A DNA stretch of 49,906 bases from a virus: positions 1 through 49,906 of IMG/VR virus record IMGVR_UViG_3300013094_000079; one strand, given 5' to 3'. Under the pieces are notes generated by a model. It saw only the letters and a list, made by a program, of their open reading frames with translations, did no database searches and was not told the DNA's origin. This document shows, one piece after another, positions 33,949 through 44,300 of this stretch (the stretch's first letter is position 1; the number at the start of each line of letters is the position of its first letter). Both the position numbers and the translations under genes were made by a program.

Positions 33949-36285
33949 ATGTGGCAAATTAATCCTGCAAGCGGAAATTATGAATATTACCATCCCGACA
34001 CTGATTCTTACACTACAGAAGATGATAGCGGTCAAACTTGGGATCAGTTTAGTTCCTCAGTAACCGGCGGATCTGGAAGCACAAACGCTACGCCGGTTGG
34101 CAATGGTGTGGTTCCAAATGAACAAAGCCCAACAGGATACGTTGATTCCAAAGGTAATTTTGTTAACGCGGATGGAACTCCTTATGCAACTACAACTGGC
34201 AATGGTGTGGTTGCAAACGAGCAGAGCCCAACAGGATACGTTGATGCAAATGGAAACTTTGTTAACCAAGATGGAACTCCTTATGTAAAGCCAAGCACAT
34301 CAAGCAATACTTCTGTGACTGGAACACCATCTGGCTCGGCTAGTACGACGGCCACTGGATCTGGTACGCCGGCCACTGGATCTGGTACGCCCGCGGGAGG
34401 AAATAAAAATGCACCTGATAACGGCGTAACTGCTTTGTTAAAAACATTAGGTATTGATCCCAATAGCTTAACCTCTGGAAACGTTGCTGCCATTGCAGGG
34501 CTTGGAACCATTCTTAATCAATTAACTGGTGGGAATGCCGTACAAACAAATTCTTATCAAGGTTCTATACCTACACTGAGTGCTGTTAGATCCCAGATTG
34601 ATCCAATCAATCAGGGAATAGCAAATGGGTATGGTCAGCAATATTTTACAAATATGAATTATGTATCTCCTAATGATGCTGCTGCGGCAAAAGGGGAGGC
34701 GGATATACAAGCCAAAAACATAGCAGACGCCCAGCAACAAATAGCCAACGGAATACAAGGCCAACTGCCTACATCTCATCCTAGCATTGCTACTAATTGG
34801 CAAAACAGTGCAGGCGTTCCAGTACAGGCTAGTACTGCCGCCACTACGCCAGGCGCAAACTTGATGATGACACCTGCAAACATAGCGGCTATTCAAGATC
34901 AAGTGCAAAGATTGCAAACCAATCCAGGTCTGTATGGGGCGGCTGTCCCAAATGATGTGAATGCAATTGACAATCAACAGCAAGTCGGAGAAGGCGGCGG
35001 TGGAAATGCACATGGTGGAATTATTGGCGCAGCAACAGGGGGCGTTATGCCAACAGGAATAGCAGCAATGGCTCACGGAAGATACCTTGCCGGGCCAACA
35101 GACGGAATGGCCGATAAGCTTAATACATCTATAGACGGTGTACAGCCTGCCAAATTAAGCCACGGTGAATTTGTTATTCCTGCCGATGTGGTATCTCACT
35201 TGGGCAACGGAAACTCTGATGCCGGAGCTAAGAAACTTTACCAAATGATGGATAAAGTAAGGCTTGCTCGTACAGGCAATAAACACCAGGGCAAAGAAAT
35301 AAACCCAGACCATTTTATGCCGGGCGGCATAGCAGGATACGCTAAGGGTGGTGGTATAAAAGGATTTGATGGAACAACAGGATCTGCCGTGACTGCAACG
35401 CCAGGCCAGGGAACAACCAGCAACACTCAGTTAAATCCTACATTTGGGCCAACTGTATCTAATATGGTTGGCCAGGCCAGCGCTATAGCCAACACGCCTG
35501 CTCCCGTATATACAGGTCAATTGGTTGCGGGCCCCACTGAAGATCAAACGCAATATTTTGAAAACGCATCTCAAATAGCACAAACTGGAATTACTCCAAC
35601 TCAGTTTACGACCGAACAGTGGAATAACGATACCGCGAATAAGTATATGAATCCATATGTGCAAAGCGCACTAGATCCTCAGCTCGCTGACTTACAGCGT
35701 TCAGCGGCTATTAATGAGCAGGGAGATTTGAGTAAATTAACTCAAGCAGGTGCATTTGGTGGATCAAGACAAGCTGTATTGCAGGGTCAAGATCAATATA
35801 ACTTGCTTGCAAATCAATCTAATTTGATTGGTCAGGGATATAACACCGCATATAACAATGCAATGAACTCATTCAATACTGCCAACAATACTAATTTACA
35901 AGCTCAGCAAGATCAATCAGCCGCAAACCAAGCCTCTGCTAATTATGCTATGAATGCAAACACAGCGCTTGGAAATGCGGGCGCTACGCAAAGACAAATT
36001 CAACAGGATATGGATACCGCTGCGCTTAATCAGTTTAATCAGCAAGCTCAGTTTCCTTATCAAAGCGAACAATTTTTGCAGTCTATGCTTACAGGTTTGC
36101 CGGTTTCTTCTACTTCTACCACAAACAACACAAGCGGGGCGAGCAATACTGCCGCTTTGATGAATCAATTTTTGTCTTACTACAACACGATCATGAACCC
36201 AGGTGGATCTTCTGGGGCTCAAAGTGGATCAGGTACATCGTCGGGCACAACCAGTTCCGCGTCCGCCGGAACAACACCCAAATAA
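33949..36285 (+). CDS. Probable internal virion / ejection protein
   Basis: 778 residues from ATG 33949 (AAGGGA upstream); the TTG at 33934 lies in the previous gene. Begins WQINPASGNYEYYHPDTDSY. Residues about 50-115 contain a 33-residue duplication (GNGVVPNEQSPTGYVD twice, then GNFVNADGTPY / GNFVNQDGTPY). The centre has GG motifs (AHGGIIGAATGGVMPTGIAA, GYAKGGGIKGF) and SHGEFVIPADVVSHLG. The C-terminal third has TNKYMNPYV-like YMNPYVQSALDPQLADLQRS, AGAFGGSRQAVLQGQ and long Gln/Asn-rich helices, a pattern shared by core proteins of many podoviruses. Role in DNA delivery is inferred. Confidence 0.68.
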   Translation: MWQINPASGNYEYYHPDTDSYTTEDDSGQTWDQFSSSVTGGSGSTNATPVGNGVVPNEQSPTGYVDSKGNFVNADGTPYATTTGNGVVANEQSPTGYVDANGNFVNQDGTPYVKPSTSSNTSVTGTPSGSASTTATGSGTPATGSGTPAGGNKNAPDNGVTALLKTLGIDPNSLTSGNVAAIAGLGTILNQLTGGNAVQTNSYQGSIPTLSAVRSQIDPINQGIANGYGQQYFTNMNYVSPNDAAAAKGEADIQAKNIADAQQQIANGIQGQLPTSHPSIATNWQNSAGVPVQASTAATTPGANLMMTPANIAAIQDQVQRLQTNPGLYGAAVPNDVNAIDNQQQVGEGGGGNAHGGIIGAATGGVMPTGIAAMAHGRYLAGPTDGMADKLNTSIDGVQPAKLSHGEFVIPADVVSHLGNGNSDAGAKKLYQMMDKVRLARTGNKHQGKEINPDHFMPGGIAGYAKGGGIKGFDGTTGSAVTATPGQGTTSNTQLNPTFGPTVSNMVGQASAIANTPAPVYTGQLVAGPTEDQTQYFENASQIAQTGITPTQFTTEQWNNDTANKYMNPYVQSALDPQLADLQRSAAINEQGDLSKLTQAGAFGGSRQAVLQGQDQYNLLANQSNLIGQGYNTAYNNAMNSFNTANNTNLQAQQDQSAANQASANYAMNANTALGNAGATQRQIQQDMDTAALNQFNQQAQFPYQSEQFLQSMLTGLPVSSTSTTNNTSGASNTAALMNQFLSYYNTIMNPGGSSGAQSGSGTSSGTTSSASAGTTPK
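34099..34287 (+). repeat. In-frame duplication of about 99 bases
   Basis: Two consecutive copies encode GNGVV-x-NEQSPTGYVD-x-x-GNFVN-x-DGTPY (starts near 34099 and 34198). Nucleotide identity is high but not complete, so the duplication is not very recent. Confidence 0.7.
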
Positions 36286-36294
36286 GGATTTGAT

Positions 36295-38340
36295 ATGAAT
36301 TTAATCCAAATAGCTGATCGTTTAAAAAACGTACCACTGTCTACACTGGCTCAATATAAAAGCGGATCTAATCCTGATGTTCCTCCTTATATGGCTGTAG
36401 CTGAGATGCAGCGCCGCGATACGATGATGAAACAGTATCAGAACGCTCAAGCCAAGCCGCCTCAAGATACAGTTGCTGATGAGGTAGAGGGAAAATTAAA
36501 TACCAAAAATATGCCCCAGCAAGGTATTGCCGCGGGTATGCCACAAGCTGCACCGCAAACCGCTCCCCCTGGACAGGGAATAGCGCCTCCTCAAATGCCT
36601 CAAGGAGTGACGCCAACACAAATGGCGTCTGGTGGTATAGCTCAAAACAGACAGGCTCAGCAAGAGCTGATGGCTCAATTGCAGCAAGCGTTGCAACAAG
36701 CGTCTCAACAGGCGCCACAGCAACAGGTGCAAGTTCCTCCTGCTCAGCCTATACAGGCTATGCCCATGAACGCATATGCATCTATGGCAAGCGGAACTAT
36801 GCCGTCTGGCCCTTTGGCAACCAATCCCGCCATCAATCAAGATTTAACTCTAGAACAGATTCAACAGCAAGGATCAAACTTGCCAATTGTAGCCGCGCAC
36901 GGTGGATTGATGCACCATGTGCCTGATCATATGTATCGTTTTGCTCCCGGTGGAATCATTGCTTTTAATAGAGGCGACGAGGTTCCTGATTTTCAAGATC
37001 CCAATGCTACAGCATCAGACAATGGCAAAAGCGCAGTGTCTTCAGTAGGAGATTTTTTAAGTGGTATGGCCGGAGGTATTGGTCGTTCTATTGGTTTAGG
37101 GGAAGGCTTAAAGATTGACCCCGCAGCCATAATTGCTGCACAAAAAGCAAAAGAAGCTCCTCCCGGGCCATCACTGGGTGCGCCTGATGTGCCAAGTGGA
37201 AACAACCCGGCCAACTTTCCAGGCAGGGGTTCTCCTCAAATTGCTGTACCGCAAGACAATACCGGTGTTGCGCCTGCCGCACAACCTGCTCCCACGCCCC
37301 CCGCTCCTAAAGCTCCCGTTCCCCAAAAGGCGCAAGCACAACCAGAACAGCCTACTGGCATAGCTACACAGTTACCAAAGCCTAGCAACCAAATTTCCAA
37401 AGTAGCCGAAGAAGCTATGATGGAAGGCATCAAAATGAAAAAAGCAGAAGATGCTGTTGATGAAATTATTAATCTTAAAAAGAAACTGGGTATCACTGGT
37501 GAAGCGGGAGATGCATTGATTGAGCAGGCTATGGAAGCTCATAAACAATATCAAAAAGCAGACCATAGCATGGAGAGATTGCAAAAGATCTTAGCGGCTC
37601 AGGCATACGGTGGATTTAGAGCTGTTGGCGCGGCAGACGTTGACTACCAAGATAAGCAAAGAATGGCAGATCAAGCAGAGTCCGAGAAATATCTTGATAG
37701 GATTATGCAAGCCAAGACGGCCAACAGGGCAGAGAAAATGAGTGTGCTTACAAAAGGTCTTGAAGACACCAAAGAGCACAATAAGAACGCCTCTTCGCTT
37801 GGACAAAACTATCTTAAGAATCAACAAGAAGCCGAAGATAAAAGCGCTACTCTTGCGGAACAAAAAAGATCTAACGATCTTCAAAATAATTATCGCATGG
37901 GAGAGCTTGAGGTTTCCAAAAAACGTTTGGCCAATGAACTTGCAAATCGAGGTTATAACGACAAAGAAATTATTGCAAAACTTCAAGCTGACGCCAAAGA
38001 TCAGGGTAAGCCAATTTCATTTACTGAAGCATTCCAAGCGCTTGCATCTGCAAAATCTGGGGTTGGATTAGAAAGAAATGAAATAAATAGAATTAATGAT
38101 GCAATAAGAAATGAAATAAGTACGCTTGACAAAACTACTAATCCTGAAGAGCAGAAAAAAATAGCTGCAAGAATAGAAGTTTTGAATCAACAGTTATTAA
38201 ATACTGGCAAAAATCAAACTGCTACGCCCGCCATACCCACAATGGCAGAGTTTGTATTGAAAGCAAAGCCATACAATCCTACAATGACGGAAGCCCAGTT
38301 AATCGAAAGATACAAACAACTTTATCCAAATGGCAGATAA
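36295..38340 (+). CDS. Probable internal virion protein, Gln-rich with coiled coil
   Basis: 681 residues. N-terminus NLIQIADRLKNVPLSTLAQY then PDVPPYMAVAEMQRRDTMM is a small helical domain common to podovirus core proteins. Residues 60-180 are rich in Gln, Ala and Pro, with MASGGIAQNRQ. Around 200-225 lies AAHGGLMHHVPDHMYRFAPGG followed by IIAFNRGDEVPDF, again the recurring GG motif. Residues 250-370 are disordered Pro-rich, 370-560 a long charged coiled coil, and the end is NPTMTEAQLIERYKQLYPNG. It overlaps the giant gene by 11 bases, so the two are co-translated. Confidence 0.65.
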   Translation: MNLIQIADRLKNVPLSTLAQYKSGSNPDVPPYMAVAEMQRRDTMMKQYQNAQAKPPQDTVADEVEGKLNTKNMPQQGIAAGMPQAAPQTAPPGQGIAPPQMPQGVTPTQMASGGIAQNRQAQQELMAQLQQALQQASQQAPQQQVQVPPAQPIQAMPMNAYASMASGTMPSGPLATNPAINQDLTLEQIQQQGSNLPIVAAHGGLMHHVPDHMYRFAPGGIIAFNRGDEVPDFQDPNATASDNGKSAVSSVGDFLSGMAGGIGRSIGLGEGLKIDPAAIIAAQKAKEAPPGPSLGAPDVPSGNNPANFPGRGSPQIAVPQDNTGVAPAAQPAPTPPAPKAPVPQKAQAQPEQPTGIATQLPKPSNQISKVAEEAMMEGIKMKKAEDAVDEIINLKKKLGITGEAGDALIEQAMEAHKQYQKADHSMERLQKILAAQAYGGFRAVGAADVDYQDKQRMADQAESEKYLDRIMQAKTANRAEKMSVLTKGLEDTKEHNKNASSLGQNYLKNQQEAEDKSATLAEQKRSNDLQNNYRMGELEVSKKRLANELANRGYNDKEIIAKLQADAKDQGKPISFTEAFQALASAKSGVGLERNEINRINDAIRNEISTLDKTTNPEEQKKIAARIEVLNQQLLNTGKNQTATPAIPTMAEFVLKAKPYNPTMTEAQLIERYKQLYPNGR

Positions 38341-41300
38341 ATTTATTAACCCATTCGATCCTGGGTTTAAAGACCCACAAGATACTTTTGTAAATCCATT
38401 TGATCCCAACTTTGTAGAACCACCCAAGCCGTCTACTAAGCGTACATACGGCGAAGCGGTTAAAGATATTGCCGCCGGAGCGGTATCGGGTATTGGTGGT
38501 TTGGCTAAGTTTGCTCCAGAGGTTTATGGAATAGCTACCGGTGATTTTTCTGATACCGGCTTGATGCACGCGGGCAATAAGCTGCAAGAATATGGTAGCG
38601 AGATGGAATCTGCCGGCCTCAAGGAAAGAAAAAGACAAAGAGAAGAAAAGGTTAAAGAAGCGGAAAAGAGTGGGCAGTTAAGTGCCTTTTTGACCGATGT
38701 AAAAGAAACTGCTAAAGATCCATTTGGCCTTGGTCTTAACTTTATAGCTCAGCAATTACCAGAACAGGTGCCTGCATTGGCAGCGGGATTACTGGGCCCG
38801 GAAGCATCTGCCGGTGTTGCTGCCGCTAGAGCCGCCGCAAGAAAGGCCGTGGGTACTGCCGCTGAGAAAAAGGCTGCCGAGGTCGCTGCTGATGCCGCTA
38901 TTAAGGTTGGATCCAGGGCTGCTATCGGTACGGGCGCAGTGCAGCAAGGCGCTGACGTAGGATCTGAAACATACAAACAGACCTATGACAAAATGATTGC
39001 CGATGGCGTTTCAGAAAAGGAAGCCAAAGAAAGGGCTCTGAAATATGCAAGGCTGGCCGGAGGAGCTGGCGCGTTAATATCTGTTGGAGCTCAAAATATA
39101 CCTGGTGGCAAAAGATTTGAAGAGGCTCTTGCTGGGGCCGCGGGTAAATCTGGTAGTAGATTGGCAAATGCAGGAAAGCTTGCGCTTGGTGAACTTCCAA
39201 GCGAAGAGATTGAAGAGCTCGGTGGACAGCTTGCTCAAAACGTAGCGCAAAAGCAAGTAGATCCTAATGCGTCATTGACAGAAAATCTTGGTCAAACGGC
39301 GTCACAAGCTTTACTGGGTACTGCCGGAACGGCGGGTGCAGTGGGGTTATTACAGAAAACTGAAAAGCAGACGCCTGCCGTTTTGCCTGCCGCTGCGACT
39401 GCCGCTTTGCCCGCTATTCCTGGGCCTACGGCTACACCTACTGCCACTACGCCTCCTAAGCCTGGATTGCCAGCGCCACCTCAAACACCTTTATTGGAAG
39501 GGCCCCAGGCTCCTGAGACTCCTCCTACCGCTCCACCTACTGAGCCGCCTCCTACTGAGCCGCCTAAGCGTCGTAACAACGATGATTTAGCTAAACATTT
39601 TGAGGGGTACCATCAAGGTTTACCTGAGAGCTCAGATACGATATTTCAAAACAGAGATAGGACTACTCCTGCATCTATACAGCAAATGAGCAGCATTGCG
39701 GGAGATCCTGATTACGGAAGGCTGAGTACGTCCAGGACATTTGGCCAGGGCGCTCCTGTAGTTATTACTGATAAAGAGCTGTCACAAGACCATATGGGTC
39801 ATTACGAAATGACAAGTGCAGAGGACGGCTCTAAGATCCCTGTGCGCTACGCTGTTGTAGAGGCGTCTGATATTACTCCATCACACGATTCAAGCGGCCT
39901 AAAGAATCAAGATTACGCAGACATGACCAAGGAGTCTGTGCGCCCCGTTGCGGGCAATGGACGAGTTGCCGGTATACAAGCGGCATACGACCGCGGAACG
40001 GGCAAGTCATACAAAGAATCTTTACTAGAAGATGATGATCACGGTATAAGTAAAGAAGCCATAGCCAACATGAAAGAACCAGTATTGGTTCGCGTTATGC
40101 CTAAGAAGTTTGTAACGCCAAATATAGCTGACGTATCTAACATTTCTGGTGTATCAGGATTATCTGCCGTGGATCAGGCAAAGCAAGATTCACAACGTGT
40201 AGATATTAATGGGCTTGATTTTGATGAAGACGGCGTTCCAACGGCAAAGGCGGTGCAACAGTTTGTTGACTCCATGCCTGTATCCGAGCAGCCAGCGCTT
40301 AAAAATTCACAAGGCCAACCATCTCCTCAAGCGCTAGATCGTTTGATGAACGCGGTGTTTTGGAAAGCTTTTGGACATGAGCCATTGATTGATTTGTACG
40401 GCGGAACGGTTAAGCCAGAAGCCAAGATGATATTAAATGCACTTGGTAAGGTGGCTCCAAAGCTTTCTAAGTTAGAAGGAGCCGGTACATACGACATTCG
40501 TCCAATTATTTTAGAAGCTGCTGAGACGGCAGTAAATGCCAAGCGCATGGGATTAAAGTTAAAAGATATAGCTAAGCAGCAATCTATTGGTACAAATGAA
40601 CATGTACCTAAAATCCTTCAAGCATTTGCTGACGCTGGGTTGTCCGGTAAGAAGATGGCCGAGGCGCTTGACCGCGTTGCTACTGCTGCGCTAGAAGAAC
40701 ACAACAAGTTGTCTAATGATTTGTTTGGTACTGTACCCAAGAAAACATTAAGCGAAATATTTGATAGTTTAAATGATGGGGTGCCTACAGATAAAGATGA
40801 GTTTTTTCAAAAACCTGAGTTAAGCAAACAGGAGGTTTACAATTTATTTAATGGAAAATCAATTGTTGAGGCAGCTCAAATATTGGTTGATATAGCTCAT
40901 GATTCTTACCATAAGGCAATTGCTGAAAAAATATTAAACAAAATACAGCAATATGATCGTCGCGGCGTGCCTATGACCTTCAGTATGAAGTACGTAAGAA
41001 AATCTCAAAGATCTAATGGTCGAGTATTTACATATACAGCAGCGAATCATATTCAAATTGATACTGAAATAAACGGTTTAAAAGGATCTACGTTTGAAAT
41101 TATTGCCCATGAATTGATACACGTTGTTTCAGTTACTGAAATTAAATATCTAGGTAATGATGATCCAAGAGTTAAAGAATTAAATGATTTAAGAGAGCTT
41201 GTAAAAAAGCAATGGAATAAAGACAAAGTAAAAACTTTGTTTAGTCCTGAAGACGAGTTTTCAATTGACTATGCTTTCAAAAAATCAAAAGGTGGTAATT

Positions 41301-44300
41301 ATTATGCAGAATTTATTACCCAAGGATTGACAGATCCTGCGATGCAAAAATATTTATCTACTGTTAAAGTAGGCAATAAGACTGCGCTTACAAAAATGAT
41401 GGAATGGATTCGCAAAGTATTGAATCTATCTCCAGAATATGAAAATGCACTTGATAGATTAATAAGAATATCTACTGCTTTAATTGATAATCCAGCCGTT
41501 GAAACCGCTAAAGAATTAGAAAAAAAAGGATACACATTAGGTGTTCCAACTACTGCGCAAGGCCCCCCTGGAAGGCCAAAATCAAATCCTAAAAGAAATT
41601 TTGATGAACAATTTGAGGCGGACGAATCTCAGCTTCCGCCGAGCAACGCCACTGGCAACGGCAAAGATGCGCTTAATATATTAAAAGCAATGGATAGAGA
41701 GGTAACGCCTCCAGATCCTACTGTAAAAGAAAAGCTAAAAGAATACTGGGATAACGTTAAAGATAATCCAACAACCAAAGCAAAAGAAGGTTGGGATAAG
41801 TTTACCAATTACGTTGAGACAAAAGTGTTTAGCAGCGATGCAGCTTTAAACAATAAGATTAGGAAAAGCATTTTAGATTCCAATCTTAATTTGTCTGACA
41901 AGATTAAGGGCATACTTAATATTAGTTTAAGCCAAACCGTTCATGCTGATGCGCTTGGAAACCTATTTCTTGTTAATGGAAGTTTAAAGTTTGATGCAAA
42001 AACACAAAAGTGGGAAGGCGTCAAATCAAAGAACAACTTTGTTGAGTTGTCTAAAAAACTTGATACGCTTGCTGAAAAATACAAGATGACCAAGGAAGAG
42101 GCAGAGCTTGTTGCTCACTTTGCATTTGAGGCAAAGAGAACCAAGTCACTGGTTAGGTTTAATGAAGAGCTTAAACAAAATAAAGCTATATTAAAGCAGC
42201 TTAAAGAAAGCTATGAAAATCTGCCCGGTCGAAGTTCAGACCCGGCCATTAGAGCGCAACGCGAGCAGTTAAAGGAAATGATCAAAGAGCTTGAGAAAAA
42301 AACAAATCAAAGCAAAAAAATCATTCATTTAACAGATGCTCAAATTAATGTGGGCATGGATTTCTTTAACAAAATGCCAGAGCTAAATGCTGTTGTTGAT
42401 ACATGGAACGGCATCAGAAGAAACACAATTGATTTGTTGGTTGAGACGGGTTTGTGGAGCGAAGAAGAAGCAGACTTTATGATGTCTAACGCAGACTATG
42501 TTCCTTTTTACCGTGACGATCAAATAGAAAAAAATGCAGGGCCTAAAGAGTTTTTATCCGGCTTGATGGTTAAGGCCAAAGAGCCTGGGTTTAAAGGATC
42601 TCAAAAACCTGTGCATGATATTTTTGACAACATGGTTAGGTGGACTCAATACGCGGTTAACAGATCTATTAGAAACAGCTCTGCCGTCGAGTTGATAGAC
42701 GCCGCGAGTTCTATGGGACTGGCGCAAAAAATACCCAGGCCAAGCAGAGATGCAAACAATGTTCGCATATGGAGAGACGGGAAAGAAGAGTTCTACAACA
42801 TGGAAGATCCATTATTTGTGGATGCGTTTAATGGTTTGACTGCTATAGCCATACCCACTGTTAAGTATTTTTCTGCAATAGCTAACTTTTTGCGTAAGTC
42901 TGTGGTGCTTAATCCTTTGTTTGGTATAAGCCAGGTTCCACAAGATGCGTTTGCTGCCATCTTTACATCTGGTCTTAAGCCTCAGTATGCTTTGCGCATT
43001 CCTGCTTTAGCGGTTAAGGAGTTTTACAAAACGCTGCGTCGCACAAGTAAGTCACACGAAGAGTTGAGAAACGTAGGTGCAACCGGTGTTGCTGATTTTT
43101 CTTCTCACGCGGCGCGCATGGATGCAGAGATTTACTCCGGCCTAAAAGCTCCTCCTGGTGGATGGGGTAAGGTCAAAAATATGCTTAACCATATTTCTAT
43201 GGCGTCTGATAACGCCGTTCGACAAGCGGTGTACGAGGCTACGCTTGCTCAGTACGAAAAAAATCCAAATACAAAGGCTTACGCCAAATCACTGGCGCTT
43301 GAGAAGGCGTTTGAAGTTATTAACTTCCGTCGCCGCGGCAGCTCCAAGGCTGTGATGTTTGCAGGCCAGGTCATACCGTTCTTTAATGCGTATCTTGCAG
43401 CTCAGCACGTTGCATATAAAACCATTACCGGCATAGGCATCTCTCCAGGAGAAAGAAAAGCTGCCTTGCAAACGTTAATTGCAACCACGGGTACAGTTAT
43501 GACGCTATCCATGTTGTATGCAATGATGAACGGGGATGACGATGACTACAACAAAAAACCAACCACGGTTCGAGATAGGCTGTTGATGATTCCTGGCACT
43601 GGTGGTTTGAGCATACCGCTGCGCGCAGACTTATTCACCATGCCCAAAGTAATTGCTGAGCATTTGTATTTGCTTATGTCAAACAATGCCACAGAAGATG
43701 GACGCAAGTTTAGAGATTCAGTTGCATCAGGATTGGAAAACTCTTTGCTGTTCTCTATGGCGCCGCAGGCCATAAAGCCATTGATTGAAATACAGTTTAA
43801 TAAAGATTTGTTCCAGGACAGGCCGCTTATTGCTCAAAACTTGCTAAACGAAGAAACATCTAGGCAGTATAACGATAGTACATCTGAGGTAGGAAAGCTT
43901 ATTGGAAGCACTGGTTTGGTTGCTCCAATTAATGCAGATCACTTTATACGCGGTTATTTTGGAACGTTTGGTGGTTTAGCGCTTATGCTAACCAATCATA
44001 TGATCAATGCAAATTCTGATGTAGATGCGCCGTCTATGTCGTTGAATGACGCCATAGCATCTGTGCCGTCTATGAGTGGATTCATGTCCAAGGATAACGC
44101 AAACGGATTTAAGAAAGACTTTTACGTTCTTAAGGATGAAGTGGATAAGGTTGCAGCAACGTACCACGATCTGCAAAAGCGTTCTCCGGATGAGATCCAA
44201 GAGTACGTATCAAGGCCAGAGGTTCAGGCTCGCTTAGGTCTATACAAGTCTGTTGACAGGGTGGGTAGACAGCTTGCTAAGATAAGACAACAGATTTCTT

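Noticed and set aside
34522-35076. 184-codon open frame on the minus strand inside a core protein gene
   Set aside because: It is a Cys/Ile/Tyr-rich shadow of a Gly/Asn/Gln-rich gene with plausible protein features on the plus strand, and has no ribosome site or neighbours on its strand.
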